64,000 bases of DNA from Trichobilharzia regenti (Eukaryota; Platyhelminthes; Trematoda; Strigeidida; Schistosomatidae): assembly GCA_944472135.2 (NCBI GenBank), contig OX235264.1, positions 118,635,809 through 118,699,808 of the forward strand, in the 5' to 3' direction. A program made the position numbers and the translations under genes. Each line of letters begins with the position of its first letter. Position 1 is the stretch's first letter. Shown here one piece after another: positions 18,151 through 29,266 of the stretch. The notes beneath the pieces are model-generated. The model was not told the origin of the DNA. It did no database searches and was given only the letters and a program-made list of their open reading frames with translations.

Positions 18151-18156
18151 AACTCT

Positions 18157-18523
18157 CACACACTGTCAATCACGTCTCATAAACCGTTAATGCCCAGCTC
18201 TCGCTGCGCTCGGGCCCACGCTGTTCTTCGAAGATTTCGGAAACGCTTAGTTATAACGGACGCAAAAACCAAAACACCGATCTGCCGCGTGATATTTGTT
18301 TATTGTTACACCAACATATAAAAGGAATAAGCGAACTAAGGTCTGTAAACAAATATTACAATAATAAATCGTTATATTACTTCTGACGATATTTTACTCT
18401 TCTTTCTGAACAGCGACCGATGAGACGATGACTGTCGTATTGATGCCTCCGCGAAAATCGGGGAAGTTGATGTTGAGCAAACAACCAAGAATTGATCGTT
18501 CAATCTTCAACTCCATTGACACC
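18157..18523 (-). repeat. LTR-like repeat (solo), inverted relative to 23.15 kb
   Basis: Starts TGTCAATCACG and ends CTCCATTGACA. About 365 bp aligns with the reverse complement of 23145-23486, including the TAACGGACGCAAAA and GAGACGATGACTG blocks. TG..CA termini suggest a retrotransposon LTR. No target duplication seen. Confidence 0.5.
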
Positions 18524-18969
18524 CTCTGTCCCGTTATATCTCATTAGTTAGTTGGTTTTATTGTGTAGCCCAAATGCGAAATTGAAACACAACTGTTGAA
18601 ATATGTTTTGCTTATTACCAACTAAATATAATATTTTTCAAGTGTGGAACGTCACAAATCGAACTGCTACACTTCTGTGCTCATTTCCATGTTAAAACTC
18701 AGTCAGTCAGCTTTGTCACTGCAAATGCGTAGTGTCACAACTACCTAGTGTTAATTAGCCTAAACAATTATTCATGCCGTTTCCTAAGTACTCTATGCAT
18801 TTCCCGATTCCTTAAACTGTCCAGATAAAGTGCACCGAAGAGGAAAACATAAACCAAAAGTCAGTAACACGGACGTAAGAAATAGTGTGAATAGAAGTGA
18901 ATGAGATGAGTGACCTTCTATCCCTGTAGTACGCTTAACTAAAATACTCATGTATATGAATGAGGCAAA

Positions 18970-19260
18970 AAGTTGTGTGACTGACTTGATATGATCATGA
19001 GCAATAGTTTGTGCTCAAAACGCCACCAAGTAATATTGCTGTACAACACTGTGTGATTTATCAAAATAAAATCGTATCCATAATGGAGTTATACTCTACC
19101 ACAGTGCCCAAATTTTATACTTATGTCAAAAATACTTATCTTATGTGTCTCCTAATTGTTTCCTTTTTGTCTTCCTCATTGCAGGTTGTCAGTCTCCGTA
19201 GACATTCTACTAGATGTCGTCATACATAGTGTCTGCAAGCAGTCTTTCAATACATCTACC
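18970..19260 (+). repeat. Penelope-like terminal repeat
   Basis: Contains GAGCAATAGTTTGTGCTC, a 5-bp hairpin followed by AAAACGCC (a decayed GAAACGTC), then TAATATTGCTGTACAACACT and CACAGTGCCCAAATTTTATA. Same family as 8270-8475. Confidence 0.5.
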
Positions 19261-21689
19261 TCCCGCAAAGTTATTGTTACGATGCCTTTAAATCATTTAC
19301 ACTTGGCCGTAATACAATTAGTGTGCTAATATTACTGATGCAATGACATGCAAGACTTGTACATGTTACTGTGAAGTTAGCTTGTAATAACATTCCCTCC
19401 ATAGTAAATAGAATGCTTGTGATAACAATTCGTCATTATCTTTTCATTGTGTTGATAGTTGCGTATATATTAGAAAAAAGCTAACCTTGTCGTATCAGTT
19501 CTCTAAATTACAATCACTAAGTGCCCATACCTCTGCTGAATACCAAGTGCTACTCGTGGCCCATGAAATACTTATTACTGCATTCGGAAATAACAATCAA
19601 ACTATTATTACATGGAGTAGTGAGACAGAAAGCGTATGAAATTTAGATATTAGTGTGTATCTGAAGTTAACGACACAATATATATGTGGATTTTTCATTT
19701 CCAAACTAGAGAATTTTATAGGGTAATGTAGGAGTGAGCGCAATGAGTTAATAATGTATTCTTTACTGCATACATCTTGTATGACTGAAATGCTTCTATT
19801 CAATTTTCGGCGAAGCTTCAATATCACCCTGCAGGGTTTCTTCAATGCACTCTCATAGGGAATAATACTTGGTACTGAGGAATCCAGCCAAAAGCATCTG
19901 TGACACAGTCGAATGACTTTTTCAACTAAAAGCCGCAATACTGATATTAAGTGTGATTTACCTGTAAACTGAGGGACTCTAGTGTAACACAGCACCATAT
20001 CCCAGCAGGGTATTCTTTGTGTTTTACAGGTACAAGTAGAATTCATGGACTGAGCATTTGTTAAATATGGAGGCGACCCATTGAGTCACTTAGACGAAAG
20101 GCTGACGAAATGCGATACCTTACACACGCACTTTCAGATGTAGGCATGTGTCACTTCACATGAACTCTGGACCATATCGAGTAGGCATTCCTTTAAATTA
20201 ATTATTGTTCGTATATGTGATGACTTGGTGCGTTTCCTAGTTTGCCTATAATTACGGAATGTACATTATATTAGGGAACACAAATGGATTTTGTGAAAAC
20301 CAGTGGTGTTCCTTCTCTAGTCTTAATTGATGTCACATTGATTGACACGATTAAAGGAATAGATTGTAACGTGGTGTTTTCTGTAGCTGCGAAACGTAAT
20401 TACCTAGTTTCGAATTGACATCATGCGTCTAATCCTATTAACCTATATATATAGTTCTACCTTCACGAAACCTAGAAGTCAGGAGCGGACTCTCTTTGAC
20501 AGATCTAGTTTTACTTTGTGACTAATTGGTGAGTCACCTGGTGTTGTGGTAGCAAAAAAACAACTCCAAACCTTAGTATTTTCTAGAAATGAACATATTT
20601 ACTTACTTTGGCGACAATTTAATCTTAGGGATATTAACCTTTACTTAGTAATTTGGATCCGAAAGTAAACGCCATGTTACTAAGTTATTCAAAAGACAGA
20701 ATGATGAGTGAAACAGTACTCGGATACTTATTCTAACGAAACCGAATAATGATAATCGTTTAGCTTACCAATATGCCGCTTACTTTCAGTCTTAATTCAA
20801 AGACAAATTTAATTGCTCACTAAATTAATAGTTCCAGAAGACTGCTCTACTCCTCTCTTCGAAATACTTTACCCGATCGTGTTTTACTTCAAAATATGTG
20901 TATACTGGCCAGCTGATGTTGCTTATCCAGTTACACTGTTTTTCAGTTACAATGTCCCATCTATTTCCTATCAAACAGAACATCCCTTAAACCATCAACG
21001 AGTTACCATCATTTCTAAATAAATAACCTTAACTATTCGCATGTAAACAATGCTATAAACTTTATCACTTACGTGATGTTTCAACTTTCGATTAATCAGT
21101 TTTCCCTTACATGAGCACCTGTTTCAATTTTAACGGATAGTTCTAACCTTTGACTACTGAATTAGTACGTTTCGTTATATACCATCCATACGAAATATAG
21201 GTACTGATAATAATTACTGCTAACAGATTTATCACGAGAAGAATGTACTCCATATTGACGACAATATTCCTCAGGGGCGGACGTATCTTCTAAACGCGCT
21301 ACTCAATACCACACGTGACCTTAACCCCCTAACTCTGTAGCTCACAAATTCTATAAAGTTAGTAGTGACTATTAACAAGTAGAATGTCTATTTGAGGTAT
21401 AGAGAATACATTTATTAGTGATTCGACACAAAATACAAAATCAACGGTACTGGAAACCACTTTCTTCAGCAACGAATCCCACGAGGTCACTGGGACTACA
21501 GATTATCTAAAAAAAAACAAGGGTTCACAGGATGTATACATGAATATGACTACCAATATAATATTAACGAGATAGCACAGTAAGAATTAATGAAAGTTTA
21601 TATCGATGTGCGATTACATCAGTCACTATTTTTGACACAAGTGGATATTTAGACGAAGTAATAAGAAGACGTAATTTGTCTGAGTCGTG
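19261..21689. other. No recognisable feature
   Basis: Long AT-rich stretch. The largest frame (19597-20046, minus, 149 codons) has many Ser/Leu and no recognisable domain, and a chance or relic ORF is as likely as a gene. Confidence 0.35.
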
Positions 21690-22190
21690 TAGTGTTGTAT
21701 TTGTGCAACACATTTTGGACAATCTGGTCACGCATGGACTTGTTATAGGAATACATATGAGATTAATACAGTTAAAAGTCTAGAAAATAAATTTAGGTGG
21801 AATTAAAACCACATATTGGAGGTCAAAATAACAATGAAGATCACTAAACCAAATATCAGAGGTACTAGTACATCTACCCTGACTAGTATCAAAACGAAGT
21901 TTAACAAAGGTTTCGTGTGATGACGAATAGTCTTGGAATTCACAAAAGTGGTTTAAACTTCCTAATCACACTTCGGCTTCCACAAACTTTAGGATGCAAT
22001 CCAAACACGTTTTACAGATAGGTTTAAAAAATGTGCAAACGTCAGTTTTATGTCCTGTCCCTATAATATGTTTCGAAATAGAGGAGCTGGGACCCCATTA
22101 ATAACTTCTGAAGATTCTGTTGCTTCTGGAGGCATTTAGGAATATGATGCGTAGCCCTTACTTGCAGAAATCGATGAGCCTTCCCTAAAT
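21690..22190 (-). mobile_element. Penelope-like element, C-terminal end (family 2), third copy
   Basis: Aligns with 8580-9115 in the same orientation: GAAGATCACTAAACCAAAT, TTTAGGATGCAATCCAAAC and TGTCCTGTCCCTATAATATG match with scattered changes and indels. No open frame survives. Confidence 0.55.
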
Positions 22191-23144
22191 GGATACAGCA
22201 ATTACTTCTAAACCTTACGTCCATAGCTTTAAGAGATGTCGGACACTACTTCTACGTGGTTTTAAAATAATTTTGTGAATTAACTTCGAACAAGCGCGAA
22301 TAATGTGGCGTCAGGACAATAACAAAAATCGGAAGTTTATGAAACCAAACTCACTAATAGGACAAAATGACACACACGTCAGATGTCTTTACGTACTTGA
22401 TCACGAGGATGGTATTGAAATCCACCAAGTTACTAAAATGTTGCAGTGTGCATTTAATTCATTTAAAAATTTTGGCAGAAAACACTGAATGTTGTAAGTG
22501 ATCGTAAAACATATTACAGTTTCTTCCCATTTGTGAACACTAATTTTCGCTTGTATTTATGCATTCCATTGACTTTCAGCTATCAAAACCACACAAAAGT
22601 GCGGAAGGATGCAAAATTTGATATCAACCATATTCTTCGGTTCCTGCAGCAGTAATAGGTACTGCACAAATGCTGATAGGGAAATTTGAGACCGAGTACA
22701 AGTTTCCGCCAATCTGCAAAGAAATTTATCGAATGACAGTCGTTGAAATGTACGCAAACCTTACTCGGCATGCCAAAAATCACTGCATGAACCATGTATT
22801 TAAGCGTCCTGTCACACAAGAAATAAGTAAATGCTCAAGAACAATATCGAACAACAATTTTCATATAAATTCATCCAACAAGAGCAAAATAAGCACCGAA
22901 ATCGCTCCTACTGTGTTTACTGGACGACTAGCTCCAACTCGAATCAACGAAACCGCGCAAATGTCGTCAAGGTTAAGCCAGAGGCGCCACTTCAAATAGG
23001 GGATATGCCTTATCAACGCCCGTTGGCTTTTCTGTTTGTTTTCCATTTCAGCTCTGTCCGTGTGACCCAGGTTCTCGCAATGGCATCCAAGTCAACATGT
23101 ATTGGTCGTGGTGGAAAAAAGGGATGGATCGGTATTTTGCCAGG
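22191..23144. other. No recognisable feature
   Basis: Two plus-strand frames (22303-22488 and 22670-22999) and overlapping minus frames (22557-22819) show no motif I can defend. The hydrophobic minus frame only faintly resembles transposase helices. Confidence 0.3.
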
Positions 23145-23486
23145 GAGTGTCAATGTAGTTGAAGATTGAACGATCAATTCATGGTTGTTTGCTCAAAACC
23201 AACTTCCCTATATTTTCGCGAAGACATGGATACACCAGTCATCGTCTCACCGGTGGCTGCTCAGAAAGAAGTCAGGCAAAAACTGTCAGAAACCTTAGTT
23301 AAAGCTTTATTTTAAAGTTGGCTATATATTGGTGTTACACCAAAGAATTCTCGAGTAGCCAATCGGTGTTTTGGTTTTGCGTCCGTTATTACTAAGCGTT
23401 TCTGAGAAACTTCAAGGAACAGCGTGAGTCCTAGCGTATCAAGAGATGGGCATTGACGGTTTACGAGGCGTGGCTGACACCTGGCA
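23145..23486 (+). repeat. LTR-like repeat (solo)
   Basis: Starts TGTCAATGTAGTTG and ends GGCTGACA. The reverse complement of 18157-18523 aligns along the whole length. A tail-terminal piece also occurs at 14497. No internal coding sequence is attached. Confidence 0.5.
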
Positions 23487-24263
23487 TCATGCATATAGCA
23501 CGCATGATATCGGATCAATTTCTTGCTGGCATAGCGAAATGTCTACAGCTGGGGCAAGTCATATTCTCCGGGAGCTAGGTGACACACTGTCGACACCAGA
23601 CGCGGATATTAATATCTCTTAAATGTTAATATCTGATTATCACACAGGCGTCTCTCACTGCATACCATATCCAAACGTAAGCCCATCCCTGACTACCACC
23701 CCAAAAATCTACCTGAAGTCTTCCTACGATCTAAAGATATTGGTAAATGAGTCTGATAACATGTATATAGAGGATACTCACGGATTATTTTACCAAGATG
23801 CTGTCCGCTCACTGAAACCACGTAGCCAGTGTTTGTCTATTGTCCTAGTAAATACGAGATAAGTTCTGAACAGACACTTAGCACCAAGTACAATAGCTTC
23901 TATTTGCAGACCGTCATTGATTATGAACACCGAAGCCTGGTGCACAAGTGAAATCTCCAATGACTGCCTGATGATTGATAAATACAACCTTTTTCGAGGG
24001 GACAGATGGACAGGTCTTGGGGTGGAACACTAATTTGCTGTCGACAATCAATGCATGCAACCCAGTTTAGTAGCCCAATTCTGTCAAAACTCAATGACTC
24101 GATTTGGGTCAAAATAAAAGTTGTCAGAAGTAAATCTATACTTGTGGGTTGTGTGTACCGGCCCCCTTCATCCAGCAGGGAATACGATAATATGCTCAGC
24201 AATATCTTTAATGTTACAGCCAATCTTCCCTTCAGTTATTAAATTATCGGAGGCGATTTCAAC

Positions 24264-25053
24264 ATGCCAGAAGTATCATGGTCTTCACTTCGAGGACCCA
24301 AAAGTTATGATAATCTCATGAATTCCGTCGTCACAGGAGGGTGGACACAACACATAAATTCACCCACTAGATCCGCAAATATCCTAGACCTTATTTTCAC
24401 GAACAACATAACGCCATCTACCGTACATGTTGGACATGAATTTCCAGGTAGTGACCATAGAATAGTAGTTTGTTCTTTTGACATCTTTCCTGAAACAAAG
24501 CGCAGAGATGAAGCTGGCCAGATACATATGAGATTGTACACACATGCTGACTGGGACTTGTATCAGCACCTAATTAGATGTTCTAATTGGTACTCGTACT
24601 TTTCGAACCAGTCCTTAGATGCAATTCTTAACAACTTCTATCAGAATATTAACTCAATTCACGACTTCATTGCACCCGAGAAGATTCTTAGCTTCAGATT
24701 CCCCCAGAGTGATTATATTCCGACATCGTTTAGAAGAAGTCTACGAAAGCACTCAATAAAATACTACAGATATCATGACTTATCGTCATTAATTGCCATA
24801 ACGTCCCTTCTCAGTAGAATTGAAGAGTTGAGAAATATAGGCTTCAGAAACAAAGAAATGCAAGCCATTCATGCACCGCATAACTCAGGAGAAATAGCCA
24901 AACCTTTTGAAAGTAGGTTGACGAACTCCAAAACACCCTATCCGAAAATAATATACTTAGACGGCATTGCTTACGAAAATAATGAGGCGAAATGTGAACT
25001 GTTTAGCGAGCACTTCGCCAGATTATACACCTTAGAGAACGATGAGGTCGTGG
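24264..25053 (+). CDS. LINE endonuclease domain, open segment
   Basis: Open segment starting at the Met of NMPEVSW. It carries the endonuclease catalytic blocks NSPTRSANILDLIFTN and GSDHRIVVCSF, then a linker to the RT domain. Its true upstream part is in shifted frames from about 23830. The solo LTR begins three codons before its apparent end. Confidence 0.7.
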
Positions 25054-25380
25054 TGTAACAACAGAAGACAAGGGCCAGGCAACAGATCGTTTTATTATGA
25101 AAATCAACACGTATTTATACATCTTTCAACTACATTATTATAGACAAGCACAGTCATCTGATTGGTTGTTTAGGTAGACAAACGCAGGCTTCTGATTGGT
25201 TGTTTCCGGATTCCTTGACAAATAGAGTTCTCTCTGCGAATCATATTTTGCCACGTTAACTTTGCTGTGATTGGTTGTTGACTCAGGCTTGTTCATATTT
25301 TCTCACGGCCCATATTAGTGACCTAGACCTTAACGTAGATTAGTGCCAACCAATCGGCTAGCAGCCTGCTCTCACCACAG
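25054..25380 (+). repeat. Solo LTR inserted in LINE ORF2
   Basis: Starts TGTAACAACAGAAGACAAGG and ends CTCTCACCACA. Relatives lie at 41850-42193 (inverted) and 60935-61288. The flanks share TGG, and deleting the insert with one TGG rejoins the LINE frame across the site. The interior holds repeated ATTGGTTGTT boxes and a TTTATTATGAAAATC stretch, but no ORF. Confidence 0.65.
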
Positions 25381-26130
25381 TGGATTTCCCACGTAAAACA
25401 GACGAATGTTTAAGTGACATAATTTTCACCACACATGAGATCGATAAAGCTGTCGCAAATCTTAAGCTTAGTAACACTACTGGTCCAGACGGTATATCTT
25501 CCGTTCTGCTGGAAAAAGGTGGTGATGACATGAGTTTACTCTTACTCAAGTTATACTCAATTCCATTAGGCGATGGGGCATACACTACCTGCTGGAAGAA
25601 GTCTTATATTGTACCTATCCATAAATACGAACCTATAGCTGATATCAACGACCACCGCACCGTCAACATCACGTCTGTAGTTACGCGTGTAACGGAAAAG
25701 ATAATTAGGACTCAAATCATTCAGTACTTGCTGTCAAATGACCTACTATCCCCATCCCAATACGGTTTTTTAAGTGGAAGGTCGTGCATTACTTGCCAGT
25801 TAGATTATTTTAACTACATTACACAATGCGATGATAATATGCGATCGGTTACAACATTGTTTCTCGACGTTAGCAAGGCCTTCGATAAAGTCCCACATAT
25901 CAGACTCCTAACAAAACTCAAATCCTACGGAATATCAGGAAAACCTCTCAAATGGATAAGTTCTTTTCTCACAGACAGAGAGCAATTAGTCAAAATCAAC
26001 CACCAGCTGTCTTCATCATAGCCGATAACCAGAGGTGTAATACAAGGTAGTGTTCTTGGCCATATTCTATTCCTCATATTCGTAAATGACATAATCTCTG
26101 TGATCAAGTATGGCAAGCCATACCTTTTCA
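25381..26130 (+). CDS. LINE reverse transcriptase, palm/fingers segment
   Basis: Continues the LINE after the solo LTR: NTTGPDGISSVLLEKG, NDHRTVNITSVVTRV, GFLSGRSC, then LFLDVSKAFDKVPH (first catalytic Asp). A stop at 26019-26021 interrupts; the frame resumes as GVIQGSVLG and LIFVNDIIS, ending just before the YADD motif, where the ORF1 piece is inserted. Confidence 0.75.
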
Positions 26131-27100
26131 TATTGACTCTTCTTCAGTTTTGTCCACCCCGACCTTTATAATTTTGTAGTTTCTGGCTTGCGATAGAGTG
26201 TGTTGGGGGTGGATGAATTTTCTGATCTCTGTCGGTGTTTCGAACTGAAAACGAATAGGGCAACACTTTTCATGTTGACTCTTCTTCAGCCTATAGCACT
26301 TAGTCTTGGAGTTAGACATTTTCGCCTCACTAAGTAAGATGCGCTGTACCTTTTTTAGTGCCTCATTGTCCGGAACGTTGTAGACAATAGCACTCAGTTT
26401 TGCATCGAGTCGTTTTGTTACTTCTGTGGTAACAAAATTAATGAGGTTATCTACCTTAGTTACCGATTCTGTGTCAAGTTTGTTAAGGTTTACTGTTTTC
26501 ATGAGGATAGTTAGAGGTGTCAGTTCACAGACCTGCCATCTGATATCGCTGATCTGATCTGATAATTTGGATATCCCGGTACTGGTTTCGATGTTTCCAG
26601 CATTTACTGACTTACTGTTTTTTATTTGCCTTAACTCAGCCTTAAGTTCTCCTATAGACAACTTTAGAAGTTCTATTTCTGAAGATAGTACTGAAAAAGA
26701 GCTTGGTGGCTGGAGTTTTTCAATGAGCACATAAGGTGAAGGGAGGAGTTCTGTATGAGCAGAGGGTACTGAATTTTTAGGAGTAGTGCTAATACTAGCT
26801 GTCAGTACAGTTTCATCCTCAGTTCCAGCTCGACGCTTACGGCATACAACTGAGTTATGTGACTCATTATAGCCGTTTGTAGGGGTGTGTTGCTTGATGT
26901 AGCAACCAAGAACGTTAAATTAGACACCAGTTTTACAGGGGATTGGGTTCGCTGCTTCTTACTTTGATTAACCATAACTATTAGAAATAAGAGTTAGTGG
27001 TTACAAGTATGGAAGTAGTACAGTACTTGTGCAAGTATTACAACAAGATAAATTTTATGTAACGAATCACGTAAAAATATAACGCAAACGCTGAACGTAC
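26131..27100 (-). mobile_element. LINE ORF1 fragment inserted in inverted orientation
   Basis: A 200-codon minus frame (26730-26128) begins LIEKLQPPSSF, runs into a helical coiled-coil segment (LSSEIELLKLSIGELKAEL) and ends with an RRM-like part (IVYNVPDNEALKKVQRILL, then CPIRFQFET). This is the layout of CR1-type ORF1 nucleic-acid-binding proteins. Upstream on the same strand a start-like ATGGTTAATCAAAG and a frame-shifted N-terminus are visible. The insert interrupts the host LINE exactly at its RT catalytic box. Only 5' LINE sequence is present, which is odd for a normal insertion. Confidence 0.55.
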
Positions 27101-27947
27101 CGCGATACGGATGATCTCAAGACAGTATATGATTATGGGTACGGTGATATGAGCGTCAAAAGCAAGATCCAACAGGACTTAAACAATCTAGGAGATTGGA
27201 GCGAAAAGTGGCAACTGACTTTCAACCCAGACAAGTGCGGTATAACCCACCTTGGACGCTGGAAACCGAGAATGCGCCTATATATGTACGGTGAGCTCCT
27301 CTCAAAACTGAACACAGTCACAGATCTCGGGATAGCATACTCAGATTTATCCTTTTCCGATCACGCAAATAAGGTCGTTTCTGTCTGTAAACGACTAACT
27401 GGCTTTGTACTGCGTAACTTCTACACCCAAGAAGCAAGATTAGCTATACACAAAATATATATTAGCCTTGAACTTGAACATTGTGCTCTACTATTTAGTA
27501 AACTCAGGTCTGTAGACAGAAGAAACTCGAAAAGGTCCAGAGATTCCTCATGATAAGCATAATAGGGTTTGACCACCAAGTGGAATATGTTGAGAGGCGT
27601 ATACGTCTGAAATTAGAACCTCTGTAGTTAAGGAGAGTCCAGTGCAACCTATTTCCACTCTTCAAAGTCATTAGAAAACGTGGCTACAGTAACTCATCCA
27701 TAACGTGGTAAAATGTTAAATCATATCACCTGCGAAACTACGACTACCTTGTGAAGGTGGCTACCCACAGAAAATCCATTAGGGCAAACTTTTTCACCAT
27801 AAAATATTGCACTCTTTGGAACCAACTAACTTATGAAATAAGATGTTGTGAAAACCCGATGGGTTCAAAAAGAGCCTAGAAAGACACATTAATATGTCCA
27901 CCCTAGCTCGTCTAAAAGATCACAACTGTTGGCGGAACGGAAATTGA
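27101..27947 (+). CDS. LINE reverse transcriptase C-terminus, continued
   Basis: Resumes with GGATGATCTCAAGAC (the DDLK of the catalytic box). Then come KIQQDLNNLGDWSEKWQL, FNPDKCGITHLG and thumb-like sequence to 27553. Shifted frames continue with DHQVEYVERRIRL and end near KDHNCWRNGN at 27947. About 220 bp of 3' UTR follows before the RTE. Confidence 0.65.
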
Positions 27948-28219
27948 AAGCCAGTCCAGTCTTCAGTATAGTCACATACGTATAACTCGACTCTAATGCT
28001 TCCGCAGCGAACGTTAACTAATTTACTGATTTCTATTCTCTATAATCTTCACTAAGTTCTGTTGGTAAAAGTAACTTTGGAAATAATTTTAATAGCAACC
28101 ACACCTTTTAATATTTTACACATGTATATACTAATAAAATAACAATTGGTAATTATGCATGTTCACTTCTTGAAATTTATTATTATTGCTCCCTCGGGTT
28201 CCTAGTAGAACATTGGGCT

Positions 28220-29266
28220 TCAACTGCACGTCTCCATTTGCTTCTGTCTTCCTTCTGCTGTACTTTTCGCCTGCATCCATGTTAGTCCATATTCTTTCAA
28301 CTCCTCTTCACACGATCTCCTCCATGTCAACCTTGGACGTCCCACACGCCGCTTCCCTTTTGGGTTCCACTTGAGGGCGTGACGCGCGATGTCACCCAGC
28401 GGTATCCTCAGCGAGTGTCCGATCAATCTCCACTTTCTCCTGCATATTTGTTGGTTGGCGATTGGTTCTCGCTTTGTTTGTTCCCATAGTTCCTTGTTGA
28501 TGATTATTCCGGCTCCGCCATCTGATCTTCAGTATGGAGCCAGCGAAGACAGTTTTTGATAAAGGTAACTGCAACAGGCTGTTGGAAATATTCTTTGCGA
28601 CCCACTCACCAAGTTTCTGATCCGTATAGAAGAACAAGCTGACATGACGTTTGTATTGGAAATCCTGCCGAATTTTGTTGTTGATGCTGAGTGATGAAGA
28701 TTTTTAGATTGGTTTCAGGTTGATGAATGTGTTTCTCGCCTGCCTCCCGATTCTCACTCGATTTGACATCCTCGTTCGTCCCGACTCCTGTAGTTGAGAC
28801 AATGCTCCCTAGATAAGTGAATGAAGTAACCTCTTTCAAATCCCTCCCGTTGATGGTGATTGACGCTGGATGTTGCTGCTGTTGTTGTTGTTGGTTGGTT
28901 ATTTTCATCACCTCCGTCTTGTCTATGTTCACCTGGAGTCCTGTCTTCACTGGCTGCTTCTTCGACCAGTTTGTCGGTTTTCGCTTGTAAGTCTTCGATT
29001 TTGTGTGACATCAAACATAAATCATCCACGTGCGAAATCCCGATCTTCTAGGTTCTTCACGTCGGTCCAGGATATCCTTATTTCTCTTTTCTTTTCTCAC
29101 TGTCTGACGCGTAATCCAGTTACACCACAGTTAGGAATATCATTGGTGATAATAAGCACCCTTGTCTGACTCGTGTGTTTACTCCAAACGCCTCGCTGAG
29201 TTTTCCGTTGTGGATCACTTGACATGTGCCGTTGTCGTACAGCTGTTGAATAAGGTTGATGAATAT
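28220..29266 (-). pseudogene. RTE C-terminal half (copy 1), frameshifted
   Basis: Pieces in different frames: RGVWSKHTSQTR, DDLCLMSHKIEDLQ, TGLQVNIDKTEVMKITNQ followed by a Gln run, GRDLKEVTSFTYLGSIVSTT, and near the end HSLRIPLGDIARHALKWNPK with GRPRLTWRRSCEEELKE. These are the thumb and C-terminal regions of RTE ORF2. Confidence 0.75.

Larger units (their letters stand above)
23640..28170 (+). mobile_element. CR1/jockey-type LINE (second family), nearly full ORF2, interrupted twice
   Basis: Frames in order: an endonuclease start with CLSIVLVNTR and SLIMNTEAWC; SILVGCVYRPPSSSREYDN; IIGGDFNMPEVSW; GSDHRIVV; then RT with TGPDGISSVLL, TLFLDVSKAFDKVPH and GVIQGSVLG. After the second insertion come DDLKTVYDYG and FNPDKCGITHLG, then the C-terminus to about 27947 and a 3' UTR. 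A solo LTR splits it at 25054-25380 and an inverted ORF1 fragment at about 26131-27100. Removing the LTR with one copy of a short repeat restores the reading frame. Point stops and shifts (for example near 23862 and 24242) show it is inactive. Confidence 0.75.

Noticed and set aside
19597..20046. 149-codon minus-strand ORF
   Set aside because: No domain, no splice context and no similarity I know; chance length in AT-rich DNA is possible.
22303..22999. Plus-strand ORFs and overlapping minus frames
   Set aside because: Only vague transposase-like spacing in a minus frame; not enough to call.
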